DNA of 64,000 nucleotides, taken from assembly GCF_023657445.1 (NCBI RefSeq), contig NZ_JAGTWY010000001.1, forward strand, positions 2,294,001 through 2,358,000, written 5' to 3'. Numbering within the stretch: the first letter of the stretch is position 1; each line of letters opens with the position of its first letter. Origin of the DNA: Marinobacter sediminum. Lineage in GTDB: Bacteria; Pseudomonadota; Gammaproteobacteria; Pseudomonadales; Oleiphilaceae. Positions 46,168 through 54,648 of this stretch are shown here, in pieces. The notes under the pieces are model-generated. The model was not told the origin of the DNA. It saw nothing but the letters and a program-made list of their open reading frames with translations, and searched no databases. Position numbers and translations under genes: made by a program.

Positions 46168-46308
46168 CTGACTCTCCCTGTACGCGTATTCCTGATTGTC
46201 TGATTTCAGGCATACCCTCACAGACCGGTCACCCAGTTCATGCCCGAACAGGATCAGACTACTTCTATCCATGTTGATGGTCGGTGCGCTGGCGAACCTC
46301 CGGGCGGG

Positions 46309-46414
46309 AACCCGGCCACAATCACCCTGGCCTGTCTTGGCATCAGCTTCTCCTTGTTTTCGAAGCACAGAATCCTTTCTGTGCTGGCGAGAAAATAGAT
46401 CTGTCCCGGTTTTA
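46309..46414 (+). repeat. Composite MITE-like element, copy B (short form)
   Basis: GGAACCCGGCCACAATCACC start, perfect hairpin GCACAGAA-TCCT-TTCTGTGC (46365-46384), then directly the AAATAGATCTGTCCCGG right end. It lacks the ~90-bp middle of copies A and C. The rest of 46168-46509 (342 bp) has no gene. Confidence 0.75.
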
Positions 46415-46509
46415 CTACGGTTTTCCGTCGCCGCCTGGTGCATGGGTTAAATAACGTATGGGCTATGCCTTATCTCTGATTTACCTTGTTGGCAGATAAG
46501 GAGGAAGCG

Positions 46510-47358
46510 ATGATCGAGATCGGAACCGTCTCGTCTGTGTGGCGCTACCCAGTCAAAGGCATGGCTGGCGAATCGTTGACGAAAGCAGATATCGGATCGA
46601 TGGGTGTTTCCGGGGATCGGATTCTTGCCGTTCAGGATGTCGCGCGCCAGGAGATTCAGAGCTGCAAGTTTCGCCCGGAGTTGTTGCAGTGCCGTTGCAA
46701 GGCCATTGATAGCCAGGGAACGGTCGAAATTCTCTTTCCGGATGGCGATGTCAGACTCAGCTCTGATCGCGATGTAGATGACAAAATTTCGCAACTGGTG
46801 GGCCATCAGAGCAAGCTGCAATCATTACGCCCCAAAAGTGACCCGGAGTTCTATCAGCGTTTCAAGCGCGATGAACATTCCTGGCTGGCTGAATTGAAAG
46901 CAACCTTCGAAAGAGAACCCGGCGAGCCGCTGCCGGATCTGGATAATCTGCCCGAAGAGATGCAAACCTATGTGTCGTTACTCGGGAGTTTTTTTCTGGT
47001 GTCCCCGTTTCACATGATTACTACCGCCAGCCTCAACCATATGCGATCAGTCCACACCGGCTCCGACTGGAACATAGAACGGTTTCGGCCCAACCTGATG
47101 ATTGACACCTTACCGGAGATATCCGGATTAGCCGAACAGGAGTGGCTTGGCCGCTCACTGGTAATAGGTGACGTTACGGTAAAGCTCAGTGAAGGCGCCC
47201 CACGTTGCGGAGCCGTGGTGAGAAAACAACAGGGCTTTACCGAGGATAGAACCATACTGCGCAGCATTGTTCGCGATGCCGATCAGAATCTTGGCGTTTA
47301 CGGTGATGTCGTTACCGGCGGCACCATCCACGCGGGCGATGTAATCTATCTGGTATAA
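46510..47358 (+). CDS. MOSC-domain protein with N-terminal beta barrel
   Basis: 282 residues from ATG 46510 (AAGGAGG upstream). SSVWRYPVKGMAGESLTKAD is the MOSC N-terminal barrel (YcbX/mARC type); FRPNLMIDTLPEIS and VTVKLSEGAPRCGAVVRKQQ are the MOSC core with the molybdenum-binding cysteine (RCG). It may bind molybdenum cofactor and act on N-hydroxylated compounds. Not the same subfamily as the MOSC gene at 53 kb. Confidence 0.82.
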   Translation: MIEIGTVSSVWRYPVKGMAGESLTKADIGSMGVSGDRILAVQDVARQEIQSCKFRPELLQCRCKAIDSQGTVEILFPDGDVRLSSDRDVDDKISQLVGHQSKLQSLRPKSDPEFYQRFKRDEHSWLAELKATFEREPGEPLPDLDNLPEEMQTYVSLLGSFFLVSPFHMITTASLNHMRSVHTGSDWNIERFRPNLMIDTLPEISGLAEQEWLGRSLVIGDVTVKLSEGAPRCGAVVRKQQGFTEDRTILRSIVRDADQNLGVYGDVVTGGTIHAGDVIYLV

Positions 47359-47365
47359 GACACCA

Positions 47366-47389
47366 GAAAATAAATCTGTCCCGGTTTTC
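47366..47389 (+). repeat. Dispersed repeat, exact consensus copy
   Basis: Exact copy, eight bases after the MOSC stop codon and immediately before the MFS fragment. Confidence 0.9.
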
Positions 47390-47609
47390 CATCGCTGCGG
47401 CCAGCCCTGCGAGGGAGAAGGCAGCGGTGACATCCACGTTCTTTGTCGTGGCCTATATCGCTATCTCGGTGCCGGTAATCGGCCTGGGATTGATGGCGAG
47501 CATGACCAGCCTAATGACGACCGGCATCACCTTCGCCGCCGTGATGGGGTCACTGGCGGCACTGGCTTTGGTACTGCTGATTCGGCGGGAACGGGCAGGG
47601 GGAAAATAG
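47388..47609 (+). pseudogene. 3' end of an MFS transporter gene between two repeats
   Basis: The open frame reads SIAAASPAREKAAVTSTFFV then VAYIAISVPVIGLGLMASMT and ends VLLIRRERAGGK. This fits the last two helices of a major-facilitator transporter (R-x-A-A-V-T-S-x-F-F start of helix 11). The repeat at 47366 sits at its 5' edge and another at 47602 overlaps its stop, so only ~70 of ~400 codons remain. Confidence 0.7.
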
Positions 47610-47625
47610 ATCTGTCCCGGTTCCC
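47602..47625 (+). repeat. Dispersed repeat copy
   Basis: GAAAATAGATCTGTCCCGG followed by TTCCC; it supplies the stop codon of the MFS remnant. Confidence 0.85.
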
Positions 47626-47648
47626 GCGATGATCGAACGGATTGAGGA

Positions 47649-48776
47649 TCAGTGGTCCAAATAAAGGTAGTGCTGCCAGCTCAACATCCTGAGAAGGATC
47701 TTGCGCATGATCGCCACATGACTCACGTGATCGGAATACACCGCCACTTGGGCACTGACTCCAAGAGGTAGATCCTCGATCGCGCTGACATCCTCCATTT
47801 CCAGGACAACCAGCGTCTCATTGTTCATTCTCCGGAACGCTTCGCCACCGATTAACTGTTGCCCCGCAGCGAGCTGTGCTTCTGCGACGGCAGGAAGCAC
47901 CTCAACCACCCGGGCTGGAAAAACCTCGCCGGGCAACGCGGTGAAGGTCAGCTCTGCCTCGTACCCTGGCTTCAGGCGCAACAGTGATTGCTGGCGAAAA
48001 GCAGCCACGAAACGGCGCTCCTCTTTATTTACAAAGTTGGCCACTGGCCTGAGCGGGAACGGCACCGCCATCATTCCCGGCCTAACCGCCAACTGAGTCA
48101 CGAAGCCGTCCGTTGGTGCCCGCAGAATGGTGTTCTCGAGATCAAAACGAGCTTCCTCCAGCTGAGCCTCTATGGCCGCCACGGCCGGATCCTGGCCATC
48201 CACCGAGCCGCTCAGCTGCGCCTCCGCTCTTTCCAATGCCGCCCTGGCCGCATCGAGATCTGCATTGCTGGCCACCAACCTTTGACGCTGGGTGTCGATC
48301 TGTTGTTGGCTGAAAGCGGAGGCCGCCCCTTCGTACCGGCGCAGGGTTTGCAACGCCTGGTCCCTTATCGCTGTCACCTGAGCGACTCTGGCACGGGCCT
48401 CGGAGACACTGGCGACATTAGAGGCCACACCCTGGCCTGTATCTGCCAGTTGGGCTTCCAGCTGGCGGATACGGGCCATGACCCGAGTGTCGTCGAGAAC
48501 GATCATGGGCTCCCCCTGCTGAAGGGGTGTGTTGGGCGATACCAGAACATCTACGACCCTGGCTTTAATCTCCGGCACGATGGGAGTCACCACGAAAACC
48601 TGCCTCGCCTTGTGGGTAAACGGGTGGTTGTAATTCATTAACAACACCAGCGTGCCGACAAGAACCAAACCACCAAGTACAGCAGTAGGGACAGTCCATT
48701 TATTGAGAGGAATTCGAAATACCTTGAAGATAAAAATACAGATAGCGGAATAGGTCAGAAGCAGAAGAAGGTCCAT
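47649..48776 (-). CDS. yiaV: HlyD/EmrA-type membrane fusion protein (YiaV-like)
   Basis: 375 residues. N-terminal membrane helices (LLLTYSAICIFIFKVF and TAVLGGLVLVGTLVLLM), a lipoyl-like half (VPEIKARVVDVLVSPNTPLQ), a long coiled-coil (about 105-205) and the second half LRAPTDGFVTQLAVRPGMMA. It lies 3 bp after a DUF3302 gene, the same pairing as E. coli yiaW-yiaV. No pump gene is next to it; the partner is unknown. Confidence 0.82.
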   Translation of the reverse strand: MDLLLLLTYSAICIFIFKVFRIPLNKWTVPTAVLGGLVLVGTLVLLMNYNHPFTHKARQVFVVTPIVPEIKARVVDVLVSPNTPLQQGEPMIVLDDTRVMARIRQLEAQLADTGQGVASNVASVSEARARVAQVTAIRDQALQTLRRYEGAASAFSQQQIDTQRQRLVASNADLDAARAALERAEAQLSGSVDGQDPAVAAIEAQLEEARFDLENTILRAPTDGFVTQLAVRPGMMAVPFPLRPVANFVNKEERRFVAAFRQQSLLRLKPGYEAELTFTALPGEVFPARVVEVLPAVAEAQLAAGQQLIGGEAFRRMNNETLVVLEMEDVSAIEDLPLGVSAQVAVYSDHVSHVAIMRKILLRMLSWQHYLYLDH

Positions 48777-48779
48777 AAG

Positions 48780-49124
48780 TTACTCAGCTCCCTGCTTCTG
48801 CTCGAGGAATTCCAGACGCCTGGCTTGCTCGTCCAGCTTTTTATTCAGCTCGTTCAACAGGGTTTCATCCGCAGATTGCCGCTCCGCTGAATGCTGCATT
48901 CCCCAACCACGATCGGGCCGGTAAATCGTTGCCCAGATCCACAGGAACGGCCAAATAGCATGCAGGGTAAATAAGCTGACCCAGCCTGCTACATGAATAG
49001 CGTCCTGGTGGGGATGATCACGGTGTTTGGCAATTTCGTAGGGAATGTCGTGGATGGCAATGACGCCATAAAACAACACTAAAACCACGAAAATCAACAA
49101 GAACAGAGCGACGTAACTGAGCAT
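48780..49124 (-). CDS. yiaW: DUF3302 inner-membrane protein (YiaW-like)
   Basis: 114 residues. Two membrane helices (YVALFLLIFVVLVLFYGV; WVSLFTLHAIWPFLWIWATI), the conserved IHDIPYEIAKHRDHPHQDAI between them and a C-terminal coiled coil (NELNKKLDEQARRLEFLEQ). The pattern is that of DUF3302. Stop is 3 bp before the YiaV-like start. Confidence 0.85.
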   Translation of the reverse strand: MLSYVALFLLIFVVLVLFYGVIAIHDIPYEIAKHRDHPHQDAIHVAGWVSLFTLHAIWPFLWIWATIYRPDRGWGMQHSAERQSADETLLNELNKKLDEQARRLEFLEQKQGAE

Positions 49125-49191
49125 TAGCGATTCCTTTTCACCAATAGCAAATCTCTGACATGAGCCGTGGTCAGTATCAGATCCACGTTCA

Positions 49192-49209
49192 GATTAGTAC
49201 ACTCTAATC
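49192..49209. promoter_or_regulatory. Inverted repeat upstream of yiaWV
   Basis: GATTAG-TACACT-CTAATC, a perfect 6+6 inverted repeat 68 bp before the yiaW start; could be an operator. The rest of the 49125-49491 gap (367 bp) holds only a diverged repeat copy and the AAAGGAACAG site of the FNT gene. Confidence 0.4.
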
Positions 49210-49243
49210 ACTGACGCATGCAAAATCCGCTTATAGAGCCGCC

Positions 49244-49266
49244 AAAATAACCCTGTCCCGACTTCC
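49244..49266 (+). repeat. Diverged dispersed repeat copy
   Basis: AAAATAACCCTGTCCCGACT, in the gene-free gap between divergent genes. Confidence 0.6.
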
Positions 49267-49491
49267 TTTACCCGAGCCGATTCAAAAAGTTATATCTGCC
49301 TACATCTCAGTCCCCCCAAGCATGCGAAAAGACTTCTCCCGGCAGTAGCTCGTGCATTCTTCCCACCACAATCGCGGCCTGCGCTGTGTTCGGTTAAAAC
49401 ATCTAAGCTACCATAGATACCAAAGACAACTTTTCGGCGGGCTCCATCTTGCAGCAACACACGCGTTTCTGGATAGCAAAGGAACAGTTGA

Positions 49492-50394
49492 ATGAATGAC
49501 AGGGAAGCCAGGGAGGCTGCGGACGAGCAAGAGTCTCGAGTCAAGGCCCAGGATCGTGAATCCCGCGAACAGACACCGACGCCGAGCGAAAAGTCGCTGA
49601 CTCGGAAAGAGCGTGAGGCCGTAGCCGAACATACCAATCTATCGTCGCTGACTGTCTACTCTATCATCCTGCGCGAGGGCGAAAATGAGCTTAAGCGCCC
49701 GAAAAGCTCGCTCTGGTGGTCCGGTGTGGCAGCAGGTCTCGGGATTTCGACCTCGGTCCTCGTCGAGGGCATTATCCGAGCCAATCTGGGCTCAGATCAC
49801 CCCTACCTAACGTTGATTGCAAGCCTGGGCTACTCGTTCGGGTTTGTCCTCGTGATCCTGTGCCGGCTTCAACTGTTCACCGAGAACACCATCACCGTCG
49901 TGCTGCCGGTTCTGGCCCAGCCGACGCGCAACCGGTTCTATTGCAGTGCCCGCCTTTGGGCAATCGTGCTTGGGGCCAATGTCTGTGGCACGTTTATTAC
50001 CGCCGCCATCGCCGTCTACGGGGGCATCCTTCCCGCCGACACCCTCGCGGCGATCCTGGAGATGTCGCGCCACCTGGCAACACTGACTCCGGCCGAGGCA
50101 CTTTTGCGCGGTATTCCATCCGGCTTTTTCATAGCGGCTATTGTGTGGATGCTGCCTTCGGCGAAGAGATCCGAAGTGCTGGTTATCGTCATGTTTACCT
50201 GGCTGATTGCGGCGGGTGACTTTACCCATGTGATTGCCGGGTCAAACGAGATTTTCACGCTAGTGCTCAGTGGGGAAATGAGCGTCTTCAACGCCCTGAT
50301 CTATCATATTTCCCCGGTACTCATCGGCAACATTATCGGTGGTACAGGTCTGTTCGCGATGCTGGCCTACGCCCAGGTTCACGAAGAAATGTGA
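49492..50394 (+). CDS. Formate/nitrite transporter (FNT) family protein
   Basis: 300 residues. The first ~60 are charged and disordered (MNDREAREAADEQESRVKAQ), then six membrane helices. LWWSGVAAGLGISTSVLVEG, VLVILCRLQLFTENTITVVL and LWAIVLGANVCGTFI match FNT channels of the YfdC type, with the conserved helix breaks. It should conduct small monovalent anions; the ion is unknown. Confidence 0.85.
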   Translation: MNDREAREAADEQESRVKAQDRESREQTPTPSEKSLTRKEREAVAEHTNLSSLTVYSIILREGENELKRPKSSLWWSGVAAGLGISTSVLVEGIIRANLGSDHPYLTLIASLGYSFGFVLVILCRLQLFTENTITVVLPVLAQPTRNRFYCSARLWAIVLGANVCGTFITAAIAVYGGILPADTLAAILEMSRHLATLTPAEALLRGIPSGFFIAAIVWMLPSAKRSEVLVIVMFTWLIAAGDFTHVIAGSNEIFTLVLSGEMSVFNALIYHISPVLIGNIIGGTGLFAMLAYAQVHEEM

Positions 50395-50441
50395 TGCAGC
50401 GCCGAGCACTGGTATCCACACTGGCTGGTTAATCGGTGTCG

Positions 50442-51434
50442 CTAACCCGCGCCGTCGCCCAACGTATGTCCTCTAACGGTCTCGTTGTAGAGGCATTGGT
50501 GCGTGTGCCATTTCTCGTCCGTGCTAGCCTTGTTGCCTTCCCACCGGGGATCTTGAGGCCGTTCGTGACTGTTGATGTAGGCAGCCACATCCCAGGCTTG
50601 CTGGTCCGTGAGAACGGCTTCCTTCTCCACAGGACTGGCTTTCCCAAGAGGCATGTTGTATTTGATGAAGGCAGCCGCTGTGTTGATCCGGTGCATTCCA
50701 GCCCCCCAGTTGTAGGCTCCGGCACCCCAAAGTGGCGGGAAAATCTGGCGGCCATCGTCCGCGAATTTTCCACTGCCGTCACTGCCATGGCAAATGCTGC
50801 ATTGATTCTGGTACACCTCCTCACCACGGCTCACGCTGCTTCCGTTTTGGGGTTCGGGAACAGCCGCATAACCGCGTCCAGGCAGATTCTTGCCAATAGG
50901 TGCCCCCTGGGCCGACCAGAAAAAGAACGTTTGCAGATCCTTGAGCACCTGGCTATCGGGCTCGGGTGGCCCCCCGGCCTCCGAACTGTTCGCATTCATC
51001 GAGTAGGTGAAGCAGCCGCGAATACGTTCATCCATGGTATTGACGTGATCGTTCTTGCCCCGGTATTTAGGATAAATACCCCACGCGCCCCACATGGGAG
51101 CGGAGTTAGCGGCGAGACCGCCGGCCAGATGGCAATTGCCGCAATTCTGCTTGTTGCCCACAAAGCGCTTGGCTTCCGGGTGCTGGCGCGTATTCACGAA
51201 TGCCTCCCAACCGCTGCGCACGCTGTCACCGAACGGCCCCTCGGGAATATCGTCGAGGCTTGGGGGCTGATGGTACCCCTCCGCACCGGCTTCTGGAGCC
51301 GGTTCAAGTTCCACCTGCTCAGTGAGCGTCTCATCAACCTGGGCATTCACTGAAAGTACAAAGAGCGCCAGGACCGCTGGCAACAGCGGACTCCGGATGC
51401 CACGAAGGGGGTGTTTGCTGTCCTTTGCTGTCAT
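50442..51434 (-). CDS. tsdA: Thiosulfate dehydrogenase TsdA, diheme cytochrome c
   Basis: 330 residues with signal peptide (PLLPAVLALFVLSVNAQ). Two heme motifs, C98-GN-CH102 and C212-SI-CH216. ERIRGCFTYSMN places Cys141 where TsdA has the axial cysteine ligand of heme 1. TsdA joins two thiosulfates to tetrathionate in the periplasm. It lies 19 bp after a c4-type cytochrome gene (TsdB), the usual gene pair. Confidence 0.82.
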   Translation of the reverse strand: MTAKDSKHPLRGIRSPLLPAVLALFVLSVNAQVDETLTEQVELEPAPEAGAEGYHQPPSLDDIPEGPFGDSVRSGWEAFVNTRQHPEAKRFVGNKQNCGNCHLAGGLAANSAPMWGAWGIYPKYRGKNDHVNTMDERIRGCFTYSMNANSSEAGGPPEPDSQVLKDLQTFFFWSAQGAPIGKNLPGRGYAAVPEPQNGSSVSRGEEVYQNQCSICHGSDGSGKFADDGRQIFPPLWGAGAYNWGAGMHRINTAAAFIKYNMPLGKASPVEKEAVLTDQQAWDVAAYINSHERPQDPRWEGNKASTDEKWHTHQCLYNETVRGHTLGDGAG

Positions 51435-51453
51435 GGCGGCCTCTCAGGTCGGA

Positions 51454-52125
51454 TTATTGATCGTTATTGGAAGGTTTGGCGGGCAACGAGGCAAACCAGG
51501 CGGTCACCGCCTGGCTATCTTCGTCACTGAGGCGTTTTGCAACCGATGCCATCAAGCCATTGGGGTCGTTGTGGCGGCTGCCGGACTGCCAGGCCTTGAT
51601 CTGGTTTTGGAGGTACATTGCCGGTTGCCCCGCAATCGATGGGAAAGCGACACCCACGCCTTGACCCTGGAGGCCGTGGCAGGAGGTACAAGCGGGAATA
51701 CCCTGTTGCCAGTCTCCGCGCTGAGCGAGCGTCTCCCCCCGATGCAGGGTTTTCTGATCCACTTCCCCACCGGGTGCCATGGTCGGAGGTTTCAGGCTGG
51801 CGAAGTATTCCGCGACATCCCCACGCTGCTGTTCTGAAAGCGCAGAGGCGATGGGGGCCATAATCGGGTTACTCCGAGTGCCGTTAGCCATTGCTGTGAG
51901 TTGCTGGGCCATATAATCGGCATTCAACCCCGCCAAGCGCGGCCATCCGGCGGCTGCATTCCCACCGCCCTGCGCGCCGTGACAGGAAGAACAGGCTTGC
52001 ACCCCTTCACCGCCCTGTTGCGCCAGTTTTTTCCCTGCTTCGTTGGCCGCACCTATGGTGGGCATCAACAGTATCAGAAGTGAGAAACCAAACAGTCCAC
52101 ACGTAAAGCCGTCGCGACCGTGCAT
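51454..52125 (-). CDS. tsdB: Diheme cytochrome c4-like protein, TsdB
   Basis: 223 residues from ATG 52125 (AGGAGG upstream). Signal peptide (GLFGFSLLILLMPTIGAA), two CxxCH motifs (CSSCHGAQGGG; CTSCHGLQGQG) each followed by WPRLAGLNADYMAQQL or FPSIAGQPAMYLQNQI and a distal Met (NPIMAPIA; GLMASVA). This double c4 fold is TsdB, which accepts electrons from TsdA. It precedes tsdA in the same operon. Confidence 0.82.
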   Translation of the reverse strand: MHGRDGFTCGLFGFSLLILLMPTIGAANEAGKKLAQQGGEGVQACSSCHGAQGGGNAAAGWPRLAGLNADYMAQQLTAMANGTRSNPIMAPIASALSEQQRGDVAEYFASLKPPTMAPGGEVDQKTLHRGETLAQRGDWQQGIPACTSCHGLQGQGVGVAFPSIAGQPAMYLQNQIKAWQSGSRHNDPNGLMASVAKRLSDEDSQAVTAWFASLPAKPSNNDQ

Positions 52126-52142
52126 CAAGATGCCTCCTGGCC

Positions 52143-52164
52143 AAAAATATAACCCTGTCTCCCA
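52143..52164 (+). repeat. Diverged dispersed repeat copy
   Basis: AAAAATATAACCCTGTCTCC, weak match upstream of tsdB. Confidence 0.4.
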
Positions 52165-52247
52165 GCCTAAAGCCATCTAGCTGGACACATACTAAAATCA
52201 TAGTCCCTTGCGCCACTTTCTGGTACCACTAATCCATCCAGCATAGT

Positions 52248-52269
52248 CCGGAACAGATCTATTTTTTCA
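52248..52269 (-). repeat. Dispersed repeat copy, reversed
   Basis: CCGGAACAGATCTATTTTTT, reverse orientation, 22 bp before the zinc-ribbon gene remnant. Confidence 0.65.
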
Positions 52270-52291
52270 GAGCTGGGTATCCGTTCAGCCT

Positions 52292-52330
52292 AGCGGCAAT
52301 TGCAAAGCAAAATTCAAAGAGGGAACCTAG
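52292..52330 (+). pseudogene. 3' tail of a third copy of the small zinc-ribbon gene
   Basis: Thirteen codons reading SGNCKAKFKEGT and a stop, matching the C-termini of the genes at 44636 (SGNCKAKFKKGN) and 54725 (SGNCKAKFKKGD). Nothing upstream of it resembles the rest of the gene. Confidence 0.75.
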
Positions 52331-52391
52331 ACAAAAGAGTTCGAGGTCCCCAGCGGCGAGACGATACCTTGCGGGAAAACAGGAGCCTTCA

Positions 52392-53144
52392 ATGACGTTT
52401 GATTTCAACGACCGGCGCGTCATCGTCGCTGGCGGCAGCAAAGGTATTGGCCGGGCCATCGCGTTGGGATTTGCCCGAGCCGGTGCCCGCGTTTCCGTAT
52501 GCGCACGCGGGCAGGCGTCCCTGGACGCGCTGGCGGAAGAGGTGGCAGGCGAGGGGCTGGCGGCGCTGCATTTGGCCCCCTGCGACATCAGCGACAAGAC
52601 CGCGCTGGAGACCTATCTGCAGAGCGCCATGGACGAGTTGGGTGGCCTGGATGTGCTGGTCAATTGCGCCTCGGCGTTCGGGCGGGAGGACAACGAAGAA
52701 GGCTGGCTGAGCAGTGTTGAAGTGGATCTGATGGGCACGGTTCGCGCCGGCCATATCTGCCTGCCGGCGCTTAAGGAAACCGGGGGCACGATCATCAATA
52801 TTGCCTCCATCGCCGCCTTGCACGCCTCGACACGCACCGCCCCCTACGCAGCCATCAAGGCCGCGGTCGCTCACTACACCGGCAGCCTGGCGGTGACCAT
52901 GGCCCCGCATAAAGTGCGTGTTAATGGCATTGCACCTGGCTCGATCGAGTTTCCGGGCGGCGTGTGGGATCAGGCCCGGCAGAACAATCCAGAGCTCTAC
53001 CAGCGTATTCGCGGAGGGATTCCCTTCGGGCGCCTGGGCACGCCGGAGGAAGTCGCCGACGTCGCGTTATTCCTGGCCTCCGATATGGCCCGCTGGATTA
53101 CCGGCCAGACACTGGTGGTGGACGGCGGCCAGGTCCTGTCCTGA
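52392..53144 (+). CDS. Short-chain dehydrogenase/reductase
   Basis: 250 residues, classical SDR: GGSKGIG (14-20), catalytic Ser in INIASIAAL, YAAIK (Tyr/Lys), PGSIEFPGG and ITGQTLVVDGGQ at the end. The usual NNAG is NCAS here. It most resembles FabG-like or glucose-dehydrogenase-like oxidoreductases. It lies 37 bp before the MOSC gene and is probably cotranscribed with it. Confidence 0.88.
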   Translation: MTFDFNDRRVIVAGGSKGIGRAIALGFARAGARVSVCARGQASLDALAEEVAGEGLAALHLAPCDISDKTALETYLQSAMDELGGLDVLVNCASAFGREDNEEGWLSSVEVDLMGTVRAGHICLPALKETGGTIINIASIAALHASTRTAPYAAIKAAVAHYTGSLAVTMAPHKVRVNGIAPGSIEFPGGVWDQARQNNPELYQRIRGGIPFGRLGTPEEVADVALFLASDMARWITGQTLVVDGGQVLS

Positions 53145-53181
53145 GCCACCAACTCATCGCCCAAGGAGTTTTATAACGCCC

Positions 53182-53685
53182 ATGCCCGAATCGACCCCAC
53201 TTCAAACCCTGCTGGACACACTTCCTCAATGCGGCCGCGTTGAGTGGATTGGAATCCGCCCTGCACGCGGTGAACGCATGCAGGTGCTCGAGAGGGTGAC
53301 GGTTACCCCGGGCAAAGGACTGGACGGAGATCGATTCAAGGGCCGCGATACCAGCAAACGGCAGGTGACCCTGATCCAGAAAGAACACCTGCATGCCATT
53401 GCCTCTTGCCTGCAGCGAGAAGGCATTGAACCCGAGGTTTTCCGGCGCAACATCGTCGTCTCTGGCCTGAACCTGCTGGCCCTGAAAGGCAAAAGGTTCC
53501 GGATTGGTGGTGTGGTGCTGGAATACACGGGCCTGTGCCACCCCTGCAGCAAGATGGAGACGGCCCTGGGGCCCGGTGGGTACAACGCCATGCGTGGGCA
53601 TGGCGGCATTACTACGCGGGTGGTTGAAGGGGGTGAGCTGGCTCGTGGTGACGAAGTGCAGGCGTTACTAATATCCCAGCCCTGA
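53182..53685 (+). CDS. MOSC-domain protein (intact)
   Basis: 167 residues from ATG 53182 (AAGGAG further upstream). VEWIGIRPARGERMQVLERV start, GLDGDRFKGRDTSKRQVTLI, FRRNIVVSGLNLLALKGKRF and CHPCSKMETALGPGGYNAMR with the putative molybdenum cysteine. A single MOSC domain. Its 3' ~210 bp occur again, alone, at 15631-15840. The duplicated block found at 44 and 54 kb starts just after this gene. Confidence 0.85.
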   Translation: MPESTPLQTLLDTLPQCGRVEWIGIRPARGERMQVLERVTVTPGKGLDGDRFKGRDTSKRQVTLIQKEHLHAIASCLQREGIEPEVFRRNIVVSGLNLLALKGKRFRIGGVVLEYTGLCHPCSKMETALGPGGYNAMRGHGGITTRVVEGGELARGDEVQALLISQP

Positions 53686-53720
53686 GTCATCAGGGAGCAC
53701 GAAGTCGGCGATTGTTCACG

Positions 53721-54383
53721 TCAGATCCTCCGCAAAGCATCATCAAGGTCCAACGTGCGAAACGTTTGGCGCAGCGTGTCGCCGGCCAGTCGCGCCTCCC
53801 ATTGCCTGCGCTGTTCCAGCACCGACTCGTCGGCAGGCAGGGAGTCGAGAACGGACAATGCATAATCGCGGAGCAGTTCACTCCGGCACTCGATGACAAG
53901 ATCGGACGACGCCGCAGTACCGGACTCGGAGTAGGCAAAGCAGCGCTGGACATTGCGCCTGGCGCTTTCCCGTTCAACCGGTGAGATCGCAACCTCCCGC
54001 GCGTCGTTGTCGGGAACCAGTAAAACGTTCACGCCCCGCCCGGTAATGGCCTCGGCGGTCTGCTGCGATTCGTGTGGAACGTAGACGTTCTTGTGGGTTG
54101 GCCAGATGTCGAACATGCCATAGTCGGCACAGGGGGCCTCTCGCTGAAACGTAAAGAAATCCGGGTAGGCATAAAACTCTGGCCCGCGCTCGCGATAGCG
54201 GTCATAGAACGCGGTGACGCAGGCCATGATGAGGGTCATTGCACCAATGCCCTCAAACCGACGAGGGACAACGATGCCAAGGCGATCCGTATCCTGAAAC
54301 GACGAAAACAGGTCCGCGTGCGGAATGGCCTCGCCATCCTGCGTGATTTTGAAATCGGTGCCTCGGAGGCTGCTGCTGTGCAT
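53721..54383 (-). CDS. Unrecognised protein, intact copy of a duplicated gene
   Basis: 220 residues, no membrane segment. DTDRLGIVVPRRFEGIGAMT, FYDRYRERGPEFYAYPDFFT, YGMFDIWPTHKNVYVPHESQ and GVNVLLVPDNDAREVAISPV are its most striking stretches; the C-terminal ~90 residues are helical and charged. No family recognised. An in-frame-deleted copy lies at 43968-44351. No clear ribosome site precedes the ATG. Confidence 0.6.
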   Translation of the reverse strand: MHSSSLRGTDFKITQDGEAIPHADLFSSFQDTDRLGIVVPRRFEGIGAMTLIMACVTAFYDRYRERGPEFYAYPDFFTFQREAPCADYGMFDIWPTHKNVYVPHESQQTAEAITGRGVNVLLVPDNDAREVAISPVERESARRNVQRCFAYSESGTAASSDLVIECRSELLRDYALSVLDSLPADESVLEQRRQWEARLAGDTLRQTFRTLDLDDALRRI

Positions 54384-54403
54384 GATTATGTCTAACGCTT
54401 TCA

Positions 54404-54427
54404 GAAAATAGGCCTGTCCCGATTTTG
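54404..54427 (+). repeat. Dispersed repeat copy in the duplicated block
   Basis: Same GAAAATAGGCCTGTCCCGAT as at 44372, showing that the repeat was carried along with the duplication. Confidence 0.75.
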
Positions 54428-54461
54428 AGCGGTCACGACCTGCCAGTCAAAACCATAACAA

Positions 54462-54516
54462 CAAGCCAGAGTTGAGCCATCAAAGAAGCGGCGAAATACA
54501 TCTGTCCCGGGTTTCC
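54462..54516 (+). repeat. Right part of the composite element
   Basis: AAGCCAGAGTTGAGCCATCA, AAGAAGCGGCGAA and then ATCTGTCCCGGGTTTCC; partner of 44430-44484. 54384-54724 (341 bp) has no other gene. Confidence 0.7.
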
Positions 54517-54648
54517 ATTACAGCTTACCAGGGGTGATCGCTTACCAGCAGCCTGACCCGACGCGATCCTCGTAGTATCCTGTGAGTGCGTATAAGTCTG
54601 GCACGAACAGTAGTTACATTAATGCTTGATAGCTCAGTCGAAAGGAGT

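Noticed and set aside
44815..46443. 92-residue longer start of the FadL-type protein
   Set aside because: It would start inside a repeat (KTGTDLFS is the translated repeat) and would bury the signal peptide that begins at 46167.
49290..49637. 115-residue minus-strand frame near the FNT gene
   Set aside because: Overlaps the FNT start antisense and its sequence is low-complexity with no features.
50436..51353. 305-residue plus-strand frame opposite tsdA
   Set aside because: tsdA has both heme motifs and a signal peptide; the antisense frame has no family features.
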